Position numbers and translations under genes: made by a program
Part shown: piece by piece, positions 47,534 to 60,747 of the stretch
Layout of the letters: each line of letters begins with the position of its first letter
How positions within the stretch are numbered: position 1 is the stretch's first letter
Notes under the pieces: generated by a model
Seen by the model: only the letters and a program-made list of their open reading frames with translations
Databases searched by the model: none
What the model was told of the DNA's origin: nothing
Origin: Chrysomallon squamiferum
Lineage: Eukaryota; Mollusca; Gastropoda; Neomphalida; Peltospiridae
Length of the DNA stretch: 64,000 bases
Direction: 5' to 3'
Assembly: GCA_012295275.1 (NCBI GenBank)
Contig: CM022669.1
Location: 5,684,368-5,748,367, forward strand

Positions 47534-50055
47534 GTTTTTATTATTATTTTTATTATTGATGATGGATGATGATAATTAGATTTTAATTTTTTTTTTTTTT
47601 TTTTTTAAATGTTTATTTATTTATTTTGGCATTTACAAAATACTGCATGCTTAAGAAAAAGTTAATAACTAAAATGTTATTAGTTACAACAAATGTAAAT
47701 TTTTTTGGTTTATGAGATATTGCAATGTTTAAAAAAGTATTGTTAGTTTTGGAAATCTTTATATTTAAATTATTATTTTTTATTTTTTTTTAGTTTTAAA
47801 ATTTAATAAAAATTTGTTATTTTTTTGTTGTTGTTCTAAGTTTTAAAATTTAATAAAAATTTGTTATTTTATTATTATTTTTTAAGTTTTAAAATTAACA
47901 TTTTGGAATACTGGAGGTTGCTTTTTAAAATTAAAATAATAAAATAAAATTAATAATAATCCTACCATTAAATGGAAAAAACGCATATGATAATTTGCTG
48001 TTTCTGAAGTTGTTGACTTGGAAAGGAATTGTTAAAAGCAAATATTTCTGGAAAAGGATAATATTTAAAAAAAAAAAAAAAAAAAAATAAAATACAAAAA
48101 TTAAAAAGTGCACCTTATTCAAAAAACATATGTTAACATTAACTTGCATTATTTATACTGACATTATTTTTAAGAAATATATTCTTCTTTGCCTGTGGCT
48201 ATGTGTGTGTAAAACCCAGATAAGCTTCAGTTCAGTTATCCATGATTATAACAAGGTTAAACCTGAGTGCAGTTCATAGTACATGGTTCTTTCTAAAGGT
48301 ACCTGCCCAGATAGTTCAGTTCAGCAGTCCATTAAAGCATAGAAAATATTCCAGTTTGATGTGCATACTTCTCAGTAGGATTCACCCAGGGTTCTGTGTG
48401 CATAACACAAATATGACTTGATTAAAGAATGCACTATATTCGATTAATATGCACTTGCAGTAACCTAGTTTTACATAAATATACGTTTTATATTTTTTCC
48501 TTTTTCTTCCTTTTTTTCATTCTGTTTTTCTTTCTTTCTTTTGTTTATTTTATTTTATTTTTAAAACTAATTCTATTGTTGTTTTCAAAAATGCACTGCA
48601 GGCTGGCAGTGAAAAAATACTTGAGTGACAGTAATATATAGTTAGGAATGTATGAAGAATATTTCTCATGACAGTAATGTACAAGTTCATTATATATATA
48701 GTCTGGTTTTCATGATAGTAATGCACATTCTTTTCACAGTGTATGTAAATATATATATATATCCTTTTCATAAACATCTAGTAAACCAAAGAATGTTTGT
48801 AAGAAATTTTTATATAAAATTTACTTAATGTTAACTTAATATATCTGTAGTTAATTTTGAAATATAATTTTATATATTCAGAAGTTATTTCCATAGTTTA
48901 ACATTGTATTTTAACAAGTTTCCTTAAATTTAATATTCACTATTACAAAATATATAATTTTTAAAATAGTTAATGTGTATTTAATGTAGTAGTTTCCACT
49001 ATTATAATATTAACATCATTGTTTTACACTGTGTATATAAACAATGATTTCCATTACATTTTTGTACCTAATCATCCCAGTGTATTTTAAATAGTTTTAA
49101 TAATTTATAATTATTGATTTCTGTGACATTACTGTAGTAGTTTCCACTGTTGTATATTGATAGCATTAGTATCATTGATTTGCAATGTATGTTTAAAGTT
49201 TTTTTTAAAGATTTCCATTATTACATTAATACAAACAGACATAAAAAGGTTTCTACTGCACATTTTTCGCAATGTATCAAAGAAAATTTCCATGACATTT
49301 TTACAAATTCTACATTTGTTATTACAGTCTGAGAATTATATTAGTTTTTGTGACTTTTTTTGTTGTTGTTTGTTTTTGTTTTTGAAAGTACACTGTATGC
49401 TTCAAGAGTTCAAGCAAAAAGTAAAATAATAAAAAAATAAAATAAAATAATGGGGAAAAAATGTTTTTGTTGTTTAAATTAAATTTTGTCTATCATTATA
49501 ATAATTATTTTTAAACTTGCAGTGTTACATAACTGCTTTAGCAACATTTAAATTTTTTTTTTTTTTTAAATGTTTATATTGTTAAAGGAAGTGTATACTT
49601 AACAATGGTATATTTTTTATTTTAGTGTATTGTTTATTTTTCAGGATGTTCGGAGGGAGTCGCTGGCAAGGTTCAGCAAATCTTGTCCTGCTCTTGACAT
49701 CCAGGGACGATGTTCACCAGTCTCTCCCATAGATGAAACAGGTCAGTTAAATAAATAATTAAAACAGCACAAATATATCAGAGGTAGTAATAATCATAAT
49801 CAGACTGTTGTGTCCAAAAATACATCTGTTGAGAGCTTTGAGCTTAAACTTTAAAGTTTGTAAAATTGTCTGTTTTTCTTTTGCTACTGTTGTTTCTTCT
49901 TCTGCTAATACCACTGTCTCCTACTATGACTTCTGCTGAAATTACCAACACAACTACTGCCACTACTATTACTACTACTGCTGCTGCTACTGCTGCTGCT
50001 ACTACGATTACAACAACAACAACAACAACAACTACAACTACAACTACAACTACTA

Positions 50056-50086
<31 letters not shown>

Positions 50087-52214
50087 GTACTACTACTACT
50101 ACTACTACCACTAGTACTACTTTTAATGTTGTATTTTCTTTTTCATTAACTCATTTTGTTTCTTTCTTTTCTGGGTGATTTTTTCATAAGTGACATTATA
50201 AAATGCTGTAATTAGCTAGCTGTGAGTAAGAAAATAATTATATACTGTTTGGGAACCTTAGTGACAGTTTCAAAGGATCTCAAGCCCCTTTGTACCCTGA
50301 AGGCTATGAGTATTTTACGCTGTTTGTTTCTTGTAACGAAAGGATATATTTGCTGATAAAAAAAAATAATAAAGAAATGTTCTTTATTAATGTAAAAGGA
50401 CGTTTTTACTGTTACATACAGGTATATTTAATATAATCAAATATTATATTTACTACTATCCAAGGATCTATTTAGTGTTATCAAGAGATGTATTTACTGT
50501 TATCAAAGAATGTATTTACAGTTATAGAAGGTTATATATTTACATTTATGAAGGGATAAATTTACAAATTAGGATCTATTGACTTGACAATTCAGCTAGA
50601 TTTTCTGTCGTCATCATTGGCCAACTTGGCAAATTCAGCAGAATTAGCTTCCAATGGGAATCAATAAAATGTGCTTTCTGTCAGATCTTCATATTTGCTG
50701 TAGATTAAAATAACCAGCTTTAATGTAGTTTATTATACTGATCACAAAAAGTTAAGTACAGCATCAATACTGCATCCAGATAGTGGGTACTCTGTTCTTT
50801 TAACAATGATGTGGAGATGTTCTTGTTGTTACTGTATTATGCTATGCCTTATCTGAAGGTACATCACTAATTCAGGCTCAGATACACTGTTATCTAGCCA
50901 AGCCATCATTCCATTTTATTCCAGAAAAAAGTTTATATGTAAACTTCACTGAAATTTAAGCATTAAAAGTTTTAATGCTGAAAAATGTCTTTCTCATGAC
51001 CATGCACTTCTAAGTCAGATGATTTGTTTTGTCATTAGATCTGTTTTAAGAAATCAAACATAATTTTGATTCTGAATTCCTTTTGCAAGATGTTTTCAAC
51101 TGATAACTAAACAAACTATGTAGAAGAGACTCATGCACATACAGTCTTAATTTCATTGGCTGCACCTGCAGTCTAATTTTTTATCATTTGACCTGTTAAG
51201 TTCTTAAAGTAAAAAAAAAATTATTAACAAAACTAAAAAATTTGAATTCTTAACGTGTTGTGAGCAGTATATTACTGGATTTCTGTAGATGCAGTGGTAT
51301 TACTGTGACTTTCTGTAAAAAATAATTACTTTTTGATATCCAGAAATGTTAATATATAATTATTTGTAAGATAGAAAAGATAATTGTTTAATAGTATTAT
51401 TTAATTTTGGTTTTGACTTGGGGTTTTTTGAAATTCTTTTATTCCTTTCTGATTTTTAGTTAAATTTATTTAATCTAACTTATTTATATTTATTTTTAAT
51501 AACAGTTGTCTACCAAGATAGCAACAAATCGAAATAACAAATTTATAACTGTCTTTTCCTACACTAGAAAACAAAATGATCTCAAGCACTTTGTATTTTT
51601 TATTTTCTTGTACATTAGATGATTATTCTTTTATTGTTTTTGTTGTTTTTAAAATTAAAAAACCCCCACAAAAGCAGTAACTTCTAATCAAGCCAGAAAA
51701 TTCTTGTAACAAGTACCCTGTGACAAAGCTGAATCATGTTTTTCACTTTTCTCCTTAAACACTATTAATGTAAATCCTTTTTTTTTTTTTCTCTCTTTCT
51801 GTCTCTCTTTTCCACTCAACCTCACGTCCAATTTGTCCTCATCTAGTTTCTGTTTTGTTCACTGTACTAAACACAAGCCAGTAGTTATCTCTTAATAAAA
51901 ATCCAATCAGGCTGTCAATTGTTACTAATCAGACAGATGTAAATAATGCTTTCTACCTAAATTAGAACACGTTTTTGTTCACATTGTCATGTGGAAGACA
52001 TGATAAATCTACTTGGAAAGAAAGGATGTTGTAGAGATTTACATTTTAAAAATATTTTTCCTTGTTTTTTAAAAAATATACATACATTTTTATACTATGT
52101 ATGGTTTCCTTTTTGAAAAATGTGAATTATGATAAAATTTGAGTAAAATATCTTCAGTTTTATAAACAAACAAACAAACAAACAAACAAACAAACAAACA
52201 AATAACTAAATAAC

Positions 52215-52250
<36 letters not shown>

Positions 52251-55200
52251 TAATTAATAATTAAAGAAATAAATGGTAATAGTAACATTACAAAAAAAAA
52301 AAAAATCTAAAAGATACAGAAAATTATTTAGTAATTTAGAAATTAATATATATATTTTTTTTTATGTTTCACATTTATAATGACAATAATAATAATAATA
52401 ATAAAAACAAGTTCTTCATGTATATATTTTTGTTTTGCTTATTTATTTGTTTTTTTAAACAAAATATTCTACTTTTCTTCTTCAAATTTAACATCAGACT
52501 TTCAAAAAAAAAAAAAAAATGATAAACTGAGCTTGAAAACTCAGGTGTAATAATTGGGAAACATCTGCTTAATGCCTGCCTACCTGGTAATTAATTCTTC
52601 ACAAACAGCCTGACCAATGTTTTTCTCCTGATCAAACAGACTCAGTTTATTCATATTATTTGCTCTGCTCTGATCAAAGCCATAATTGTAACGAATTAGT
52701 TAATTACAAGATTTCTATACAGCCACTTTTATCTCTGAAAGCTTTGCTGATTAATGAATAAATGACCTTGAGATTTGTTGTTTATTGAGACTGACTGTCA
52801 GGTGAAACTGAGCCAGGTTTTCAAAAAAGTCTGTGTGTGTGTGTATGTGGGGGGAAAGATTGATATGTGTAATTCATCATTATTCAAAATATCTCAGTTA
52901 TGAACATTTATCATAAGTAGAAAATATCTCATATATTTATCATAGAGATAATATATATTACAGATGCATAAATAATTTAAAAATAAATTCTTTTAAAAGA
53001 TTTTTTTTTTCTCTTTAAAATGAAGTCGATATATTGTATCTGTAGTTATAAATTTTTAACTATGAACGAGAAAATTGTAATAGATGTGACAAAAACTGAG
53101 ACGGTTCATCACAGAAGCCAGCTAATCTGTTTAGTTAAATTTTATGTTGATGTCTAATAATTTCATTACAAGATTTGATCTCTCCATGACATTCACATAA
53201 CCAAATTTGGATTTTATTAATATTTGACATTAACCCTTGAAATTTGATGTGTTTTGTTCAGAATTTTTTTTTTTTTTTAAAATAATGATAATATAATAAT
53301 AAACATAACAGCAACAACAATAATAATAAAAAAAAACATATATAAAATAATAAACAAATAAATAATAATATTAATAATAATAACAAAATTTTAAAAATAA
53401 ATAGGGAATTAAAAAAAAAAATAAAAAATAAAAAAAGGAAATCAAAAGATAATATATCAATAAAATAAATAAATGAAAACATATTCCAAGATAATAATAT
53501 AGCAAAAAAAAAAAAAAAAAAAAAAAAAATAATAATAATAATAATAACAATAATAACAATAATAATAATAATAATAAAAAAGGAAAAAGTGATAAAAACT
53601 AAAAATAAAATAAAGTAATCAGGGGTAAAAATTGTCAGAAAGAGAAAATCAATCACAGCGGTTTGGTTCGAGTACAGCAAAGATAAATGATTTCTTCAAA
53701 AGCCGCGCAGCTGATTGCAAAGCGCCGCTAACAAAGAGGTGGTTAAACTCGAGATCGGCAGATAACCGATAGCTGTACAGAGCTCCAATCCGCATGACAA
53801 CCCTGATTGCCGCTGCAGTAGGCGGCGTTCACGAGGAATTTATTGATGTTTTACCATTGTATGTCTTCTTTTTTGTTTACTCACTCTAACGAAGCGAGGT
53901 GGCTGTTGTAGTCAGTGTCACCCAAGACGATGTGACTGTTGTGTCATCTAGAAGGTGTCATAACACAAGAGTAACATCATTTCGGAGATCTGCATTTAGC
54001 CGTTCGCCGAGTTTTTTGTCACCAGGGTGATTCTAAATCTATAAGTACGCAATAAGTAAACTTTGAACTGTTGAATGTTAAGGTGACATATTGGATCTTC
54101 ATACTGGATGGAAAGTGTCATTTTTATCAACGTGATGGATTCCTTATCATCCTTGTTGTGGATTTTAATCCACGTGCTGAAATGATTTTGGTGATACATG
54201 GAATTCAGCAGGGACTGTTTTACTCCTGTGGATTAAATCGCGTTGATCCTTAAATCCACGGATTTCAGGTTATTATTTTTATACGACAATTAATCTGATG
54301 TGTGATTGATTTATTGGACTTTTCTGTCATGCTGAATATTTGTGATGGATTTTATAGTTTTTCAATTAATTTGTCTTCTTACTTTTTGGAAAAAAAATGG
54401 ATTTCTGTGTCTTTATTTTTTATTCCTTAATGGCAGTGTTCTCAGAATGATAAATTTATTTTATTTTATTTTTTTAAATTTATATGTTTATAACTATATT
54501 TCTTCTTTGTAGATTGTATAATTTGAAATTGATATACCAATTATCATTTTTTATTTAATCTGCCTTTTTATTATAAATTATATCACAAAAGAACGGGATA
54601 GATTCAAATGTTTATGCACTATTTGAAACTGAAAGATAATAATTATTATTTTATTTAAGTTACATGTTGAAAACAGGAATTTAAAAAAAAGAAAAAAAGA
54701 ATGACTGCTGTAAATGTTTATTAATTAATTGTGAATTATCCTTAAAATTGCAAATTTTAATTGTTATAAGTTACAGGCTTAAGAAAATGGACTTTTTTCT
54801 TTTTTTTTGGTAAATAAAAGTGTAATTTCAAAAATTTTAAAGTAAAATAAAAACAGCTTTTTTAACAAAATAGACTGTTGCATATTTCTCCAGTACTGAT
54901 TGCTTTATTTCAAGCTCGTGTTCTACCATTCATTGCTCCTACTTTTGTCTTTACATTATTAATTGCAGCTTTTAATGAAATGAATTTCTGCACTTTCATC
55001 AACAGTGGATTTACTTTTTCTTTTTAATTGAATTGATTTATTACAATAACAGTTTTATTTCTTTTTTAAAAATACAAAAAGTCAGTATGGCATTTTGTTC
55101 ATTAGTGTGTTTATCTTTCAGTTTTATGTTTTCTGTTGTTCTCTTTTTTTCCTGCAGTTTCTAATTAGTGTATTTTTGTTACAATTAACAGGTATTAAAG

Positions 55201-58200
55201 AGAAATTAATTTTTTTGTTTGTTCACTCAGTGTGGAATATATTACTTTTTATTTTATTTTATTTTTTTTTAACTGGATTCTTCTGAAATTTGTACTTGGA
55301 AAATGTTAGCTTGTCTTTAAAAATAATTATAATTTTACAGTGGATAATAATTTCATCATCATTGTAAAGTTATTTTGGATCTCTATAACATTGCAACTTA
55401 CTATTCTTCAGTAACAATTGAGGTGAATTATGGATAATGAGATTGAAATCTTTAAAAGAGTGCTGTTTTAATTTGTTTTTACTCTGTGCATGCCCACCCA
55501 CATACAAATACATGCATGTATTTATATTTTAAATGTCTTAAAATTAAGAAAGTGCATCTAAGAAATTCATTGCTGCTGATTATTACAAGTATCATATTGA
55601 TTGGTACCTGCAAATATCTTTTCTAAATTGTTCAGATTACTAATTTGATTTCAGAATTGTCTGAGACCTACACACTTTTCTGTTTCTTTGTCTCAGAAGT
55701 ATGTTATACTTGGACAAAGACTTCAGGTTTTGTAGGAGAGTTTTACTTACAATGGTTTACATGGAAATGTGTTTTCAGTTTGATTTGGGGGAAAACAGGC
55801 CTGCATTGTTGGTCATTGTTTTGATTTGAACATGTGGTGTATGTATTGTGTGAGTGTGTGTGTGTGTATGTGTTGTGTGAGTGAGTGTTAGTGTGTGTGT
55901 ATGTGTGTTTTAAAGTACACACATTGTTTAGTTGTGTGGTGATAGTATATTATTATGAAGGGTTTGTGTTATTCACTAGGATCAGGAGAGTTTTTATATT
56001 TTACCATGGAAACTTTTATATTTTACCAACTAAACGTTTATGTTTTACCAAGGAATCTTTTATATTTAACCAAGGGAACTTTTATAATTTAACATGGATG
56101 CTTTTATATTTTACCAAGGAATCTTTTATATTTTACCAGGAGAACTTCTATAATTTAACAAGGAAACTTTTATAATTTACCAAGGAAACTTTTATATTTT
56201 ACCAATGGAACTTCTATAATTTACCAAGGGAACTTCTATAATTTACCAAGGAAAGATTTACAATTTACCAAGGAAACTTTTATATTTTACCAAGGAAACT
56301 TTCATATTTTACTGATTGAACTTTATTGTTTTACAAAGGAAACTTTGGAATAGGTTATCTGGTGCTGGTTTATTCTGTGCATGGTTTTAGAATTATTCAC
56401 TGTTCTGTTGTTTGTTACAGATATTGTACTGAAAAGATTTCTAATAAAATAGTTTGTTTATAATTCTTTCAGGGTTATTGAAGATCTTACTTTGATTAAT
56501 TTTTCATTGGTTGATTATGTTTCGAAAGATGTTATCTTGGTTGATTGGTTGGATGCGTTGTTAGGTTTCTTGAATGATTGTTTGTTTAACTGTATGGTTG
56601 GCTGTCTATAATTTCAACTGATGAAAATAATTTATAAATTTATAAATTTTGTATTGTTATTATTATTATTGTTATTGTTATTGTTATTGATATTGTTATT
56701 GTTATTGTTATTGTTTTAGAACATCATAAATCTATGCTACAACTGGCTGAGGGGGAGACAACTCTGCCTCACCCAGAACGGGCAGGTTTTGTGGTGAATT
56801 CCTACTTCCACGACTCGACTGGCCAAGATTCTGATGCACTGAGTGACGGAAACATCCGCATCTGTGTCAACGGCATAACGGTGGACAGTACCACAGATTA
56901 CCAGGACGATGCTGATAATCAGGATGGTTACCATGACTGCCAGTCTCAGACAGGTAGCTGGTGTTCAGATGACGTGAACCCTGATCACAAGCTGCAGCAG
57001 ATGGCAAGAGCCAGAGTTCTGGCACTAACAGGGAAGAGGTCAGTGTTGTTACCCATTTTAACATGAACTGTAAACGATTCAGTTGTATTTGCAACCTCTT
57101 AATACAAAACACATTAATTTTCTGATATCATAAGGGAATAAATACACAAGAAAACACACAACAGAAGTTTTTCATATGCATACTCAAACATGTCCAGTCT
57201 TACAAGTTTGTGTATTTTTCTTGTCAATCCTTCTTAAAATATCTGTGTAAAAACAACACTATGTAAGTTAGAAACCGCAGGTCAGATAGTGGCCATCAAC
57301 AGAATCTAAACTGTTCTTTTTCATAATGATCAACACATTTTGAATTAATTAATTTTTCTCATTTAATCAAACTAATTTGTAACTTGATTTCGTCTCTTTG
57401 GACTAATATCGTTTCTGGTTTTTCTGATTATTGATTTTAATCTTGAACATCTCTCTGTAGTTTAAGTTTGAACAGTTTGGAGGGTTCTGATGAGGGGGAG
57501 TTTCAGGATGCTCAGTGGTCCCCCTCGAAAAGCGGCAGAAGTCTCAGTACTGGTATGGACTCCAGAACCAACTTCTCCCCGGGAAGTTTTTCGCATGGGT
57601 ACTCGGACGTGTCCCGTCCAACAGGTTTGTGTACATTTCTTGTCCATCCTTGTTAGAACATCTGTGTATCAAACACTGATATTTTATATAAACACTGTAT
57701 AAACCATATTTCAGATAATTAGCTAAATTTTCAGTGTAATGATCATACTGGAATTCTTCATCTAAACAGCTTCATTCATGTGCTGGAATATTTTATTTAA
57801 GTTTCATTATAGTCATTTTATTAGGATATTGTTCAAATAGTAGCAAATTTTGTGTGTTAGAATATTTCATTCACATATTGGAGTTTTGACTACTTCTGTC
57901 ATTAATGTAATATAAATATAACTATCAGTTTAATGTAGTTCATGTAGTGTAATTTCGTTACAGTTTTACTATTAAAATGAGTTGAACTGATATCCTGGGA
58001 TATCACTGTTGCAAATATACATTTCACACGCTATGATACCCTTGCTATAATTAAGAAAGTTTAATAAACATATAATTAACTATCAGAATATTTTAACTGT
58101 AAAAATGCAAAATCCATATAATTTGCACACTGTTCAATTTACCCAAGTCTAAGTTCAATATAATTGAGATATCATTGTAATTACACACATATAATCCACA

Positions 58201-59741
58201 TGTAATTTGCTGTAATTCAAGGAATTGAATACTGGTTTAATCATATATCACCACATCTTTGTTACTATAGGAAAGAAATATTAATATTATTAACTTACTG
58301 GGAGTGATTATTGGTTATTATATTGCTTGATATAATGTCATATGTCAGGAAATCACTGAAATTGTAGGAAAGAAATATCAGTATATTTAATATACTGGGA
58401 TTCATTATGGTTATTAATGATGCAAGTATCAATATATTTAACATATTGTGATTTAATTATTGTTATTAATTATACAAGTATCGTATAACCACATTTCTCA
58501 GTATAATATATTACCAGTGAGATTACACTGTTGTAAAATAACAGTGTGATATCAATGTATAATCCACACACTGATTTTGATAACCAGAATTACAAACATA
58601 AATAGATGTTAATACCATCAGCAAAGTAAACACATTTGTTATTATTAGATCAATGGACCTGCAAAATGCATACGTTTCTGTAAGCTAAATAATCCATGTG
58701 ATTGATAACCCAAGAGACATTTGTATGTTGTGTGTGTGTGTGTGTGTCTCTCTATTGGAATTACTGTCTGATTTCATCTGGAGAAAACATCAATACAGTC
58801 AAGTAATGGGAATAGTGTACTGGTTAAACTGGCTGTCTTGTCTGTTTGGAATATCATGTGATATGTGATAGACAAGTATAATTTACCAGAAAGTATGGTT
58901 ATATGTAGAAGTTAATGTGTGTTGTAGTGTGTTTTGTTATATTTTATTATTACTATTTTTATGATTATTATTATTATTTTAATTTTTTTTTCTTCTTTTT
59001 TTTCTGGGGCATGTCAATTTGTATGTGAATGCTTTTTGTTTCCATTTATATTGTTTGTGTACATATTGCTTTTCATTTCTGTTTTATTAGTTTGCAATTT
59101 ATATTTTTTGAGAACTTTTCCTTTTTATTTATTTAATTTTATATATTTATTTTATTATTATTGGTTATTTTTTCTTTATATATTTGTTTGTGCAGATGAG
59201 TGTCTCTCTCTCTCTATCTGTCTCTCTGTCTCTCTCTCTGACTCTCTGTCACTCTCTCTCTGTAATTTTTATTACTGCCTTCTTTCAATGCTGTAACAAA
59301 ATTGCCACCATTTGAAACAAAGTTATCTTCTTGTTTTGAGAATCCAATCTTAGTTGAAGATTATGGAAATAATAAACTAGACAGTGAGCTATTAAAACAA
59401 GTGATTGTTGCAACCACAGCTAAACCTCTGATAGAAACTAGAAAATGAAATGTGATAGGACAATGTGGGAAACAGCTGGGAAAAACTCGTCAGAAGAGTT
59501 TCAGTGTTGTCTGCCCAACACTTGTGAAATACACTTCATTAATGTCGAGTCTAACTCAATCAGTTAAAACCTAATGTAGTTCCCTTCACTTAGTGAGTCC
59601 CAGTAAAAGCTAACTGCTTTATTCTTAAATTACCTTTATTCTGTTGATTTCCTTTTTTCCTTTTTATTAGTTTTGGTTATCCATCTCTTATCTATCTACA
59701 TCTGTCTGAATGTATGTGTTTCTGTATGTCTTTCTCTTTCC

Positions 59742-59827
<86 letters not shown>

Positions 59828-60710
59828 ATCTATATATCTATATATATATTATGTATGCAGTCTTGAATCTACCATGTTGGTTTATAGTTGTAAAGTGAGT
59901 TTTTAGAAATTCATTGTGTATGCAGTCTTGAGTCCACCATACGTATCATTTATAACTCTGTCTGTTCCATTGTGCATCACATTTCATGGACTTAAGTACA
60001 CTGTAGTTCTGATTTACAGGCTTCAGACCATTGTACAATTAATTTTATCGTCTTTGATCTTCAACTTATTTTATAAGCTGCAGTCTGTTGTGTGTTAAAG
60101 ACTTCAGTCTGTTTTGTATTTGAGTTAAAGACTTCAGTCTATTGTGTATTTAAGTATATGGCCTCAGTCCTTGGAGGTTTTTGTCCATTGTGCAATATAT
60201 CCCAGTAAACTGTGTAGTTCAGATCATGTCCAGTGTACAATCATTTTCAAGTTTATTAATTATATAAGTGAATTACATCCAATATTATCAATCATGCAGT
60301 GAATGAAATAGAACAGAAAAAATAATAAAATAAAGATCTGGTACATAATTCTTCTCACTGTCTCAAGTATTAATCTCTATATTTCAAAATTTTCATTTCA
60401 TTTTGTCATTTCTTTTCCCAAATCTTCTTCTGTCAGCCAAGCTTATCACTTAACTAAACATTGCTGAAAACAACAAAAGAATTTTGTATATTGTATATGT
60501 TGTATTATCACAGCAGAAAATGTCCCTAATGACATGTAACCTAGCAACAAAAATGAAACTTCCTCACGCTGTATACACAGATATATCTGTGGCTACTAGG
60601 AGCTTGTATTATGAAGAAAAAGAAAGGTTGAAACTTTCATCTGATGCTTGCTTTTGTACTTGTTCTCATTACACTAATAATGGTGTTGAATAGCTTTAAT
60701 TATTACAATA

Positions 60711-60747
<37 letters not shown>

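Larger units (their letters stand above)
49742..56719 (+). other. 7-kb RhoGEF intron with triplet, tetranucleotide and 22-bp arrays
   Basis: Contents: (ACT/ACA/GCT)n triplet tract about 49950-50118; (CAAA)n then (TAAA)n 52164-52246; A-rich simple repeats 53265-53590; a CpG-rich island 53690-54270; the 22-bp minisatellite 55985-56345; GTTATT repeats 56656-56716 directly before the next acceptor. The remainder is AT-rich with no recognised exon. Confidence 0.65.

Noticed and set aside
49866-50118. Long T/A-rich (+) and S/V/C-rich (-) open frames
   Set aside because: They are created by a trinucleotide repeat, which is stop-free by construction.
53258-53680. 140-codon minus-strand F/I/L-rich frame that mimics a membrane protein
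   Set aside because: It is a translation of A/TAA simple repeats.
54071-54253. 60-codon + frame in the CpG-rich intronic island
   Set aside because: It begins with TTG rather than ATG, has no family resemblance, and is more likely 5' UTR or regulatory DNA if transcribed.
55885-56175. 96-codon open frame
   Set aside because: It runs through the 22-bp minisatellite and has no homology or splice support.
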